Below, in pieces: positions 25,339-33,312 of a stretch of DNA of 33,312 bases; position 1 is the first letter of the stretch, and each line of letters begins with the position of its first letter. The translations under genes were made by a program, and so were the position numbers. The DNA lies in the NCBI RefSeq assembly GCF_025060895.1, contig NZ_JANZKV010000255.1, forward strand, positions 1,493 through 34,804, given 5' to 3'. The notes under the pieces were generated by a model. The model did not search any database. It was given only the letters and a program-made list of their open reading frames with translations, and had not been told where the DNA came from. Source of the stretch: Stieleria sedimenti (GTDB taxonomy: Bacteria > Planctomycetota > Planctomycetia > Pirellulales > Pirellulaceae).

Positions 25339-28227
25339 TCAATCGAGGAAAATGAACTCGTTGGAGGCCAGCATGGCATGCGCCAGTTGAGCCCATCGGT
25401 CGGTTTCCGCCACGGCTGCCGCGACGGCTGCTACTTTGGTCGTGTCGTTGGTTGCGTCTTCATCAGACGTCCCTCCTTGGCGCCGGGGACGCGTGACAAA
25501 GGTGATCGCCAAGTCGCGTTCCTGTTGATCGGGCTGGCGCAAATAAATCCGCCGGTACAACCATTCCACTCGGTCTTCATTCGTCGCCGCCGCATCGACA
25601 GCTAGCTCGGCCACCGCGGCAGCCCGGTCCTGGATAAAGGCGGAATTCAAAGCGTACAGCGTCTGCTGGGGGACGATCGTAGCGGGGCGTTTGACCGTGC
25701 ACGATGTCGGGTCCGCACCATCAAACGTGCTGGATAAACTCGAAATGATGTCGCGATTGATGAACGCGTACACGCTGCGACGGGGGACCACCGGATCGGT
25801 TTCCAGATCGAACGGTCGACCGCCCATGGTCGTCGTGTCCAGTTCGCCCGAAACAGCCAACAACGCGTCTCGCATCGATTCCATCTCCAAGCGTTTGCGC
25901 GGCATCCGCCACAGCAAGCGGTTCTCCGCATCGCGCTGACGGGCGTCTGTATTCTCCAACGAAGCCTGTTGATAAACGTCCGACAGCATGATTCGGCGGT
26001 GCATTTTCTTGATCGACCAACCGTCCTCGGCAAACGCCGTGGCCAAGTGATCGAGTAGCTGCGGATGCGTGGGCGGTGTTCCGCGTGTCCCCAGATCATC
26101 GGGTGTACGGACGAGACCCACGCCGAAATGGTGCCGCCAAATCCAGTTCACGATGACACGTCGGGTCAGCGGGTTTTGCGGATCGACGATGGCTTCGGCC
26201 AGACCACGACGGCGCTGTCCATCGGTGAAAGGCAGCGGGTTGTGTGGAGCAACCGCGGTCAGGAATCTCGCTTCGACTCGCTCGCCACGGTTGGTCGGAT
26301 TGCCACGCAGGAACACGCGGGTTTCGAGCGGCGTTTCAGATTCGGCCAGCACCATCCCGCGAGGCGGTGAACCGGGCGCGTTCAGGTGCAAGTTGTGGAT
26401 CGTGCCACGCTTGCCGGACAGTTTATCCGACACCGTGCGGTTGAGCAGTCTGGCGGCGACCTTGTCCGGCACGTCCGTCGGGGTGCCGGTCTCGTACAGG
26501 TGTCGCCGCAGCTGTTGATTGATCGAGCTATTGATTTCAGCGTGTCGAGGATCTTCGTCCGTGATCAGATCGCCAGTCGGCGTCGCTTCCAAGGACGCCT
26601 GGTGCAACGCCGTCAACCAGCCGAGATGCACCTCCGCAAACAGCTTGCCGTAGACCTCGGCCAATTCGATCAGCGATGCCGGTCTGGATTCTTCCAGCGC
26701 GTCGAGAACTCGCGGATTCCATTTTGGAGCCTCCACGCTCATGTTGTGCAGATCTTTAAACTTCGCCGGATCGCCATTCTCCGCTTTCAACGTCTGTACC
26801 AAGCGTTCGCACGCCGCTTGGAACTGGTCCGCAGGAGTGTCCTGCAGCCGGACCCACGCAAAGAACACCGGATCGTGTTCGCTGAGCGTTCGCAAATAGA
26901 TCCGCCAACGATTGAGAACATCGGGACGCACATCGTCGGTGCGGTACGACAGGAACGCCGCCGAGAGATCCTGCTCGGGGACGCCCTTGGCCAACTCCGT
27001 CAAATACAAACCGACTTGGCTGCGCAAGCGGTTTCGCATCACTTCCATCTGATCGCGAGCCATATCGCGATAGATCGTCTGTCGTTTCTCAAGTTGGCGT
27101 TGGTAGTCGCGCAGCGGGTCGGTCAGCGGTGGTTCGCCCAGCACCGGCAGTTCGTCCGGCGACTCGCTGCCGGCCAGGGTCGCGTACAGGGCGTAGTAAT
27201 CGGTGGTGGGGATTTCGTCGAACTTGTGGTCGTGGCAGCGGGCGCAGGCGACGGTCACACCCATCAGTCCCCGCGTGACCACGTCGATCTGGTCGTCGAT
27301 CAAATCATGCACGCTACGAAACTGCATGCCCACCGTCAAAAAACCCAACGCCGCCAGAGCGGGATCGTTGGCAGGCAGGTCCAGTTGATCGGCGGCCAGT
27401 TGTTGCAGGATGAATTCGTCGTAGGGCAAGTCTTCGTTGAACGCGCCGATCACATAATCGCGATAGGTGTACGAGAACGGAAACCGCGTGAAACCGATCG
27501 CCGAACCGCCGTGCGTGTCGGCATAGCGAGCGATGTCCAACCAATGACGGCCCCAACGTTCGCCATAACGAGGCGACTGGAGCAATCGGTCGATGACTTT
27601 GCCGAAAGCCTGATCGTCGGGGGCGGCGTCGCTGACGAACGCGTCGACCTCTGCGGGCGAGGGAGGCAGGCCGATCAAGTCAAACGTGGCGCGCCGAATC
27701 AGCCGCCGGCGGTCCAACCGCGGGGCAAGCGTCAGGCCGTTCTTCTCCAGAGCCGCGACGATAAAGCGATCGATCTCGGTAGATGCGGCGCCCTTGGGCT
27801 CGGGGACTTCGGGGTTGCGAATCGGTTGATAGGACCAATGCCCCTCAAACGTTGCGCCCTGATCGATCCAACGCCGCAGGATCTCGATCTCTCTTGCCGT
27901 CGGTCGTTTTTGCATTTCCGGGGGCGGCATCTGCATGTCCGGATCTGCGCTCGTCAACCGCAAGATCATTTCGCTGGCATCGGGGTCACCCGGCACGATC
28001 GCCGCCGTCGTGCTGTCGTCTTCAATGTCCAAACGCAAATCGGCTTGGCGGTGCTGTTCGTCCGGACCATGGCACTGGACACAGTACTCCGCCAGAATCG
28101 GTCGCACGTCACCGCTGAAGCTGATCTCGTCCGCCACGGCCGCCGATCCGGACAGTCCGAGTGCCAAGCACAACGCAATCGCAACCAAGATCACCGTGCG
28201 GCCGATCGGAGCGTGGCAAGTTGTCAT
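25339..28227 (-). CDS. PSCyt1/DUF1549/DUF1553 planctomycete cytochrome protein
   Basis: The 962-aa exported protein has a signal peptide (to about 32) and the domain order PSCyt1 (about 35-120), DUF1549/PSCyt2 (about 150-360) and DUF1553/PSD1 (about 680-930). The heme c motif C49-V-Q-C52-H53 lies in VRPILAEYCVQCHGPD, with MQMPPPEMQKRPTAREIEIL supplying a likely axial Met region. A second motif CARCHDHKFDEIPTTDYYAL is in DUF1549, so two heme sites are possible. DUF1553 shows NPLTRRVIVNWIWRHHFGVG and DLGTRGTPPTHPQLLDHLA. The family is an abundant planctomycete module thought to take part in extracytoplasmic electron transfer or oxidation of polymers. ATG at 28227 has GAGG at 7 nt; ATG at 28239 adds four residues. 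Confidence 0.93.
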   Translation of the reverse strand: MTTCHAPIGRTVILVAIALCLALGLSGSAAVADEISFSGDVRPILAEYCVQCHGPDEQHRQADLRLDIEDDSTTAAIVPGDPDASEMILRLTSADPDMQMPPPEMQKRPTAREIEILRRWIDQGATFEGHWSYQPIRNPEVPEPKGAASTEIDRFIVAALEKNGLTLAPRLDRRRLIRRATFDLIGLPPSPAEVDAFVSDAAPDDQAFGKVIDRLLQSPRYGERWGRHWLDIARYADTHGGSAIGFTRFPFSYTYRDYVIGAFNEDLPYDEFILQQLAADQLDLPANDPALAALGFLTVGMQFRSVHDLIDDQIDVVTRGLMGVTVACARCHDHKFDEIPTTDYYALYATLAGSESPDELPVLGEPPLTDPLRDYQRQLEKRQTIYRDMARDQMEVMRNRLRSQVGLYLTELAKGVPEQDLSAAFLSYRTDDVRPDVLNRWRIYLRTLSEHDPVFFAWVRLQDTPADQFQAACERLVQTLKAENGDPAKFKDLHNMSVEAPKWNPRVLDALEESRPASLIELAEVYGKLFAEVHLGWLTALHQASLEATPTGDLITDEDPRHAEINSSINQQLRRHLYETGTPTDVPDKVAARLLNRTVSDKLSGKRGTIHNLHLNAPGSPPRGMVLAESETPLETRVFLRGNPTNRGERVEARFLTAVAPHNPLPFTDGQRRRGLAEAIVDPQNPLTRRVIVNWIWRHHFGVGLVRTPDDLGTRGTPPTHPQLLDHLATAFAEDGWSIKKMHRRIMLSDVYQQASLENTDARQRDAENRLLWRMPRKRLEMESMRDALLAVSGELDTTTMGGRPFDLETDPVVPRRSVYAFINRDIISSLSSTFDGADPTSCTVKRPATIVPQQTLYALNSAFIQDRAAAVAELAVDAAATNEDRVEWLYRRIYLRQPDQQERDLAITFVTRPRRQGGTSDEDATNDTTKVAAVAAAVAETDRWAQLAHAMLASNEFIFLD

Positions 28228-28751
28228 CGATTGCCTCATCTACTTTCAAGGCGAGAAACGGCAAGGGCGAGCCCTGAGTTGTCTTCGCCGAACGAGGAAT
28301 TAGGGTGGGAGGGAAAGCATCTGTCGGCAAGCACGCCGCACGCCCTCTCTACGATTCCTCGTGGAAACGTCAATCAGGCCCGCGGCCGAATCAAGACGAC
28401 AGGCTCAGCGGTCTTCCAAGGTGGGATGGTCCTTAGTTTAACACCGTTTCCGTGCGTCTGCGCGCGTCGCGGTGCAGGTCGGTGGCCCCGGATGAGTGCG
28501 ACCGACTGGGATGGCAGAAAAATGGTGGGCAGAAATATGCCAGGCTCGGACGCTGGAACGCCCGAAGCAATTTCAGTGCGGTTACTGACTCGCACGGGGA
28601 CACGGCTCAGCTTCCAGACGTCCAGATTATTCCATGCCCAATTTTCTTGTCTCCCATTTTCCTGTCGCCGCGCTCCCCATTTCGTGGTCGGGCCGAACCC
28701 AGTTGCCCTCTGCTCCGCTGCAAGTGGGTCAAAGCGTTAATAAGCGATTTA

Positions 28752-28845
28752 GTGCCACCCACCAAACCAGCAAAGCAAGGCAGGCGTACATTCCGGCTAG
28801 CAAACCCGTAGCTGGGTAACATCGGTCGCAGTTGGTGGGTGGCAC
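28752..28845. repeat. MITE-like repeat, copy A
   Basis: A 94-bp element has perfect 14-bp terminal inverted repeats (GTGCCACCCACCAA at 28752-28765 and its complement at 28832-28845). It shares GCAGGCGTAC, TCCGGCTAGC, AACCCGT and GCAGTTGGTGGGT with copy B at 33191-33283, in the same order and orientation. It carries no gene. Confidence 0.75.
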
Positions 28846-28865
28846 CATTCACCTGAATCGTATGA

Positions 28866-28970
28866 GTGAGCCGCGACGCGTAAGCGGCCGGGCATTTCGA
28901 CGTTGCCCGAGGCCTTACGGCCAGCGGCTCACCATTGAGTCAGCAGATCACAACTCAATCGACAGGCCGC
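28866..28970. repeat. Palindromic repeat with GTGAGCCG core, copy 4
   Basis: The core palindrome (28866-28931) begins GTGAGCCGCGACGCGTAAG and ends ACGGCCAGCGGCTCAC. It is very close to the reverse complement of 4551-4617 and to 6499-6566. It is followed by the AATCGACAGGCCGC end motif at about 28957-28970; the matching left end is missing. Confidence 0.78.
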
Positions 28971-29082
28971 GCTAGCGCATTCGGCTCACTCCATCAACGG
29001 CCCACGGGGACCTCGGTTTTAAGTTAGTAACACCTTGAAAGACCGGCGGGCTGGCGCCCTAATGCGACCAAAAATCGCCGCG

Positions 29083-30432
29083 CTAGCTGGTGAGATCCAG
29101 GGGGCCGCCGGCGCAAAAGTCGGGTGAGCCGAATGAGGTGAGATTTTGGTGCCCCAGACCCTGCGCGATCGACATCCACAACCGGTTGTGGGGGACGCCG
29201 CCAAAGTCAATCGCACGGCCCGTCTTGAAACCGGATCCGCCGCCGATCAGCAGGAACGGGATGTCGTTCAAGGTGTGCGAGTTGCCTTTCCCGAGTTCGT
29301 TCAACCAAACGATTTGCGTGTTGTCTAACAATGACTCGCCATCGCGTCCCGGCTCGGGAATCTCCGAAAGTCGCTTCGCCAGATACGCCAGCTCGCCGGC
29401 AAACCAAGCGTTGATCCGGCGGAGCTTCTCGTGTGCCTGATCATCACCGTCGGGTTCATGCGACAGCGAGTGATGGCCTTCTTCGATGTCCAGCCAACGC
29501 ATCCGAGCCTGGCCGACCGACCGCATGAACTGCAACGTCGCGACTCGCGTCAGATCGTTCGCCAAACTGTTCACCAGAAGATCGATTTGCATGCGGCTGA
29601 TGTCGGGCGTATTGTCATTGACCAACTCGATGTTTGGATCGATTTCGGGTTCGGGATGGACCAGTTCGGCTTCCGACGCGGCAGCCGCAATCTGAGTTTC
29701 CAGTTGTCGGACATTCTGCAAGTGTTGCTCCAACATCTGACGATCGCCCGCACTCAGCTTCTGGGACAGCTTGCCCAAGTCTTCACTGACGCGGTCGAGG
29801 ACACTTGAGACGATCTGTCGATCTTGCGCTCCACCGTACAGTTTCTGAAACATTTGCTCCGGATCATCGATCGGCGCCACCGGCCGATCGCTTCCCGCAT
29901 AGCACATCCGCGTCCAAGGGTCGGCGCGGTCGGGTACGGCGACGCCAAACTCTAACGACCCGAACCGAGTTCGCGTTTGATCGTTCGATTGAAAATGATT
30001 TCGAACCTCTTGATCGATCGAAATCCCGCTGGCCCATCCGGCCGGCGTGTGACCACCGCCTTGAATATTCCCCGGGTTCAGCTGTCGGGCTGTCAACAGA
30101 CACGACATTCCACGCATATGATTGTCGCCGTCGCCACCCACCTGGTTGTTCACGCCCTTGAGCAAAAGTGTCTGATCGCGGAAGGGTTCGAGTGCCGCCA
30201 GCATCGCTTTAAGTTGCAAGTCGCCACTGGGATCAAAGCGGTCCGGCCAGAATTCGTCGGGGAGCGTCCCGTTGGGCGAAAACATGATCACCAGCCGTTT
30301 CGGAGGCGTCTCGGATTTTGAGTTCGAATCCGCAGCGCGCAAGCTTGGGAGACCGGCGACAAACGGCAGCGCCGCAGTTCCAATTCCCAGGTCACGTAAA
30401 AACCGACGTCGGGTTTCAAGGGATCGATTCAT
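29083..30432 (-). CDS. DUF1552 protein, Tat-exported
   Basis: The 449-aa protein has a Tat signal TRRRFLRDLGIGTAALPFVA (7-26). It then has the DUF1552 pattern: PKRLVIMFSPNGTLPDEFWP, NNQVGGDGDNHMRGMSCLLT, HTPAGWASGISIDQEV, a long helical hairpin at about 225-270, VARVATLQF-like TRVATLQFMRSVGQ, and WLNELGKGNSHTLNDIPFLL near the end. DUF1552 is a distant relative of DUF1501 and is usually encoded after a DUF1592/DUF1588 protein. Here its start overlaps that gene's stop by ATGA, so translation should be coupled. The molecular activity is unknown. Confidence 0.92.
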   Translation of the reverse strand: MNRSLETRRRFLRDLGIGTAALPFVAGLPSLRAADSNSKSETPPKRLVIMFSPNGTLPDEFWPDRFDPSGDLQLKAMLAALEPFRDQTLLLKGVNNQVGGDGDNHMRGMSCLLTARQLNPGNIQGGGHTPAGWASGISIDQEVRNHFQSNDQTRTRFGSLEFGVAVPDRADPWTRMCYAGSDRPVAPIDDPEQMFQKLYGGAQDRQIVSSVLDRVSEDLGKLSQKLSAGDRQMLEQHLQNVRQLETQIAAAASEAELVHPEPEIDPNIELVNDNTPDISRMQIDLLVNSLANDLTRVATLQFMRSVGQARMRWLDIEEGHHSLSHEPDGDDQAHEKLRRINAWFAGELAYLAKRLSEIPEPGRDGESLLDNTQIVWLNELGKGNSHTLNDIPFLLIGGGSGFKTGRAIDFGGVPHNRLWMSIAQGLGHQNLTSFGSPDFCAGGPLDLTS

Positions 30433-32924
30433 CGAGCATTCTCGGTTAAAAGGGCATCGGAGGACGGTGAACCGTCAACCGCCAGGACGGCCAAGCGGGC
30501 GCAGAGTTTCTGAATATTGAAATTATCTTTGGCGAAGGCATCACGCAGCTGGTTCAGTCGTTCCGGGCCGGCTACGTGGGCGCTTTGCTGCAGTAGGTGC
30601 TCGTACAAGTGCGTGATAAAAGCGAGGTGTGCAGCTGGGTTTTTGACCGCGAATTCCGCGACATCTCGGGCGCTGGTCAAACGCAAAATTTTTCCATCGG
30701 TGGTCGTGTAGTCACTTCCACTGTCGATCGGTTTTGCACGATCCGACTCTCGCCACCGACCGACCGCGTCGAAATTTTCAAGGGTGAAACCGAGCGGATT
30801 GATCACGCGGTGACAGGCCATGCAGGCACTGTCCCGCGTCAGTAACGTGACCTTCTCACGCATCGTTAAATCATCCGGAAATTCGTCATCATCGAAGGCG
30901 ATCGCGTTGGGCGGCGGGTTCAACGCTCGCCCCACAATATTGCGGGTCAAGAAAACGCCGCGGTGGATCGGCGACGTGTTGTTGTGGTAGGCAAAGGCGC
31001 TCAGCAAGTAGGGATGCGTGAGGATCCCGGAGCGTTTGTCTTTGTCAAACTCAACCGGCTGAAACGCAGACGCGAACTCGCGACGCCGGGCCAACCGTTT
31101 GATCTCCTCTCCATCCAATGGACGCCCCTCCACCTCCTGACTCGGAACATAAATCGCCGCCAATCGGTCGTTCAACATCAAGTGCGGGGCGAGCAACAAC
31201 TGGCGATAATCGGAGTCACGACTCCAGACCACACTGTCGATGAACAACTCCAGTGAACGGCGCAGGTCGGCGATCACGGCATCGTCAAATTCAGGGTACA
31301 TCGACTTGTCTTTGGAAAGATCTCGGCCTTCGATTTCCAGCCAACTTTCAAAAAAACGTCGCAGCTTGGCTTTCGCGCGCCGATCGCGAAGCATCCGACT
31401 GGCATAGGACTGCACCGCGTCCGCGGAGTCGAGACGGCCCGACTTTGCGGCCGCGAGGAGATCCCGATCGGGCAGACTGTCCCACAAAGCGAACGAGAGT
31501 TTTGACGCGATGCCCCATGGTTCTTGTCGCGTACGTTCTTCTTCCGTCATCGCTTGATCGATTGAATCGATCAAGTGGGGGTAGAGGAAGTGCGGTGACA
31601 TGAGCACGAGAACAACGGCCTTGCGCACACCAGATTCGACATCGTCACCTTCGGATTTGACCAGAGAGGCGAGTTGATTCTGCTCGTCGTCACGGAGCGG
31701 TCGACGATAAGCGACTTCGGCAAATTCATGGAGGAAGTGGATGATCGCTTCGCTGCGTTGCTCCCGAGCGTGTTGATCGTTCGATTCCAATGATGCCAGC
31801 AGGGGCAATCGCGACACCACTTCGCTTGCCGTTTGGACCGCCCCTTGCATCACGGCGGATTGCCATTGCGGCGAGACCGAACTGCCGCGTTCAAAGCCCA
31901 GACTTCGATCGTCCGCCGGGAACGGCACGTCACACACAAATGTCCGTGGCGATTCGGCAGTCGACGTGTGGTTGTAATCCAACACCGACCATGTCCCGCG
32001 GGGAGGTTTCCACTCCAGTTTGACCGACGCGCTGTCTTCGAGATATTTGAAAAATTCCAGGCGGATCGGGTAGCTTCGGCCGCCGAGCAAAAACATGCGG
32101 GCGGTTTTCTCGCGTCGCTTTCCAGACCCGACCCAATCATCGATGAAAGCTTCGTTGTCGCCCGATGAACGATCATCCCGTAGCGATCCGGTGTTCGGAC
32201 GTGGATCGAAGTTCAGGTACAATCGGGCTCCATTCTCAGTGGTCAGACGAAAACGATATTCGCCGGTGTGCTCGGCAATCAAACTACCTTGCCAAATGAT
32301 CGCAAACTGGTCGGCGGACAGGCTCGGGACCGGGGCCTCATTTCCGAAGTCAAACTCCAGGCGAGTTTCGCTGCGATAGTGCCCCAAACGCTGAGCCTTG
32401 TTCATCCCCTCTGATTGGTAATATTCACCTCGGAGTCCGGGGACCGAACCGTCCCGCGAACGACCTCGCCCCACATTGTTTTCCGATTCCGGACGCGGCG
32501 TAAAATGGGCCAGCAGGTCGGCGATCGAATTTCGATACTGTGCCACCGTCAGGCGGGTCAGCTTTGGCGCCGAGTCGAGTGAGCTGCCGGAGTTCAGTTC
32601 GTCACGGATATAGCGAGCCAGAAGCGTGGCCTCTTCACCGACGCAAGATTCCGGATCGTCTTCCGGCATCGTTTCCTCGATGACCTTCGCGATTTCCTGA
32701 AGCGTCTGATCGGTTCGCAGCGGTTTGGAATAGCCTTCGCTGGTTCCTTGACCATGTGTCCCGTGGCACCGTAGGCACTTTTCTTTGTAAACGGCCGCCA
32801 CGTCTAGCGGTTCGGATGTCGCACCGGAGTGGTCCGAGTCCTCGGGGGCCGGAACCGCCAAGCCGACGCCGCACAGGCATGCGACGAGGGTGACAAAGAT
32901 GGGGATGCGTCGCGCAAAATCCAT
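30429..32924 (-). CDS. DUF1587/1595/1592/1588/1585 cytochrome protein with PA14 domain
   Basis: The 831-aa exported protein has a signal peptide (1-25) and an N-terminal cytochrome c-like segment with C50-L-R-C53-H54. DUF1587/PSD3 follows at about 122-142 (LTRLTVAQYRNSIADLL). It is interrupted by or followed by a PA14 domain at about 163-310 (GLRGEYYQSEG, EHTGEYRFRLTTENGARLYL), a carbohydrate-binding type. Then come DUF1595 (about 400-430, VAYRRPLRDDEQ), DUF1592 (about 470-600), DUF1588 (about 645-740) with a second heme motif C701-M-A-C704-H705, and DUF1585 at the C terminus. Two hemes and a PA14 module suggest polymer binding coupled to electron transfer; this is inference. It is the first gene of the DUF1552 operon. 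Confidence 0.92.
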   Translation of the reverse strand: MDFARRIPIFVTLVACLCGVGLAVPAPEDSDHSGATSEPLDVAAVYKEKCLRCHGTHGQGTSEGYSKPLRTDQTLQEIAKVIEETMPEDDPESCVGEEATLLARYIRDELNSGSSLDSAPKLTRLTVAQYRNSIADLLAHFTPRPESENNVGRGRSRDGSVPGLRGEYYQSEGMNKAQRLGHYRSETRLEFDFGNEAPVPSLSADQFAIIWQGSLIAEHTGEYRFRLTTENGARLYLNFDPRPNTGSLRDDRSSGDNEAFIDDWVGSGKRREKTARMFLLGGRSYPIRLEFFKYLEDSASVKLEWKPPRGTWSVLDYNHTSTAESPRTFVCDVPFPADDRSLGFERGSSVSPQWQSAVMQGAVQTASEVVSRLPLLASLESNDQHAREQRSEAIIHFLHEFAEVAYRRPLRDDEQNQLASLVKSEGDDVESGVRKAVVLVLMSPHFLYPHLIDSIDQAMTEEERTRQEPWGIASKLSFALWDSLPDRDLLAAAKSGRLDSADAVQSYASRMLRDRRAKAKLRRFFESWLEIEGRDLSKDKSMYPEFDDAVIADLRRSLELFIDSVVWSRDSDYRQLLLAPHLMLNDRLAAIYVPSQEVEGRPLDGEEIKRLARRREFASAFQPVEFDKDKRSGILTHPYLLSAFAYHNNTSPIHRGVFLTRNIVGRALNPPPNAIAFDDDEFPDDLTMREKVTLLTRDSACMACHRVINPLGFTLENFDAVGRWRESDRAKPIDSGSDYTTTDGKILRLTSARDVAEFAVKNPAAHLAFITHLYEHLLQQSAHVAGPERLNQLRDAFAKDNFNIQKLCARLAVLAVDGSPSSDALLTENAR

Positions 32925-33023
32925 GATCGGTCGCTAGTGGGGAGAGAAAGGAGGGATCGTCATTCTATCGCAATCTGCGGCCCCTTCGCAATGAAAACGA
33001 GATTGCGATGCAGTTCGATGGAG

Positions 33024-33100
33024 CGAAACGGGGTCAGGAGTCAATCGTGCGAAGCACCCATAGGGCCGCATGCGGCTATTGACTCCTGCCCCCGTTTTCG
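33024..33100. repeat. REP-like palindrome, GGGGTCAGGAGTCAAT type
   Basis: Arms at 33024-33045 (containing GGGGTCAGGAGTCAAT) and 33078-33100 pair over 22 bp with one base inserted. The centre holds the perfect palindrome GCCGCATGCGGC (33065-33076). Sequences of this type occur beside REP-associated tyrosine transposase genes in many bacteria; no such gene is in the window. Confidence 0.75.
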
Positions 33101-33190
33101 CGGTTTGCAGCTTTCGTCAACTTTCTGGCAGCGGACAGCACCGCGTCTGACTTAGCAACGAGCGAGATCGAAGCGTCGGAGACAATTTTG

Positions 33191-33283
33191 GTGCACCTTC
33201 TAAACCAGGATGGCAACGCAGGCGTACTCTCCGGCTAGCCAACCCGTCGATGGCTAGGGTCGGTTGCAGTTGGTGGGTAGCAC
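33191..33283. repeat. MITE-like repeat, copy B
   Basis: A 93-bp relative of the element at 28752-28845 with the same internal blocks and orientation. Its left terminal repeat has decayed (GTGCACCTTC), while the right end keeps TTGGTGGGTAGCAC. The pair brackets the DUF1552/DUF1592 operon. Confidence 0.7.
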
Positions 33284-33312
33284 CATTCATCCATTTCGAT
33301 TCTCTCCCTCTG

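Larger units (their letters stand above)
28228..29082. other. Repeat-bearing non-coding gap of about 850 bases
   Basis: No convincing gene is present. Open frames here are short, without domains or ribosome sites. The promoter of the PSCyt1 operon should lie at the left side. The right half holds two repeats: a MITE-like element (28752-28845) and a palindrome of the GTGAGCCG family (28866-28970). No rho-independent terminator is evident for the DUF1552 operon that ends at 29083. Confidence 0.65.
32925..33312. other. Repeat-rich non-coding end of window
   Basis: No gene is supported in these 388 bases. They hold the promoter side of the DUF1592 operon, a REP-like palindrome (33024-33100) and MITE-like copy B (33191-33283). 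Confidence 0.65.

Noticed and set aside
26386-28740. 784-codon open frame on the plus strand
   Set aside because: It is antisense to the PSCyt1/DUF1549/DUF1553 gene. Its translation has no domain, is rich in Arg, Gln and Val as expected for antisense of GC-rich coding DNA, and has no ribosome site.
1-33312. CRISPR array, phage or conjugative module, secondary-metabolite cluster
   Set aside because: No regularly spaced direct repeats, cas genes, integrase, structural phage genes, relaxase or synthase domains are visible on either strand.

Overview
The window looks like chromosome of a planctomycete of the Pirellulaceae (Rhodopirellula-like) type. The reasons are the gene families rather than any marker gene. 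There are two operons of 'planctomycete cytochrome' proteins (PSCyt1/DUF1549/DUF1553 with DUF1501, and DUF1587/1592/1588/1585 with DUF1552). There is also a DUF1559 pseudopilin with a small lipoprotein, an ECF sigma factor coupled to a zinc-finger Ser/Thr kinase, a DUF1080 hydrolase and several secreted FAD oxidoreductases. I see no rRNA, tRNA, CRISPR array, phage gene or transposase gene.

Layout. 1-4.4 kb: a RhaR-like AraC regulator, then an unknown 127-aa protein and a 935-aa membrane protein with a DUF3592 domain. 4.4-8.9 kb: a secreted DUF1080 plus alpha/beta-hydrolase fusion, a DUF1810 protein and a gamma-glutamyltransferase. 8.9-12.2 kb: a CaCA-type cation antiporter, a MarR regulator, an HDOD protein and a 114-aa acidic orphan. 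12.3-13.9 kb: the DUF1559/lipoprotein pair. 14.7-17.5 kb: ECF sigma factor and kinase overlapping by ATGA. 17.5-18.7 kb: remnants of an SGNH hydrolase and, probably, a thioredoxin-like gene, abutting head to head. 18.7-23.9 kb: a secreted unknown protein and two tandem paralogous FAD oxidoreductases. 23.9-28.2 kb and 29.1-32.9 kb: the two cytochrome/Tat-protein operons on the minus strand.

How it fits together. Much of the right half is a secreted degradation and oxidation toolbox of the kind planctomycetes use on complex polysaccharides. FAD oxidoreductases, one with a golvesin/xanthan-lyase-like binding domain, face heme-binding DUF1549/1553 and DUF1587-1592 proteins, each paired with a Tat-exported DUF1501 or DUF1552 partner. 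The substrates cannot be read from the sequence.

The most notable non-gene signal is a set of modular palindromic repeats. Several copies lie between genes. One 126-bp copy (42 codons) sits in frame inside the first FAD oxidoreductase, just after its signal peptide, and adds a peptide without breaking the gene. This resembles the behaviour of Rickettsia palindromic elements. A second, MITE-like repeat pair flanks the DUF1552 operon in direct orientation, and a REP-like palindrome of the type seen near RAYT transposases lies near the right end.
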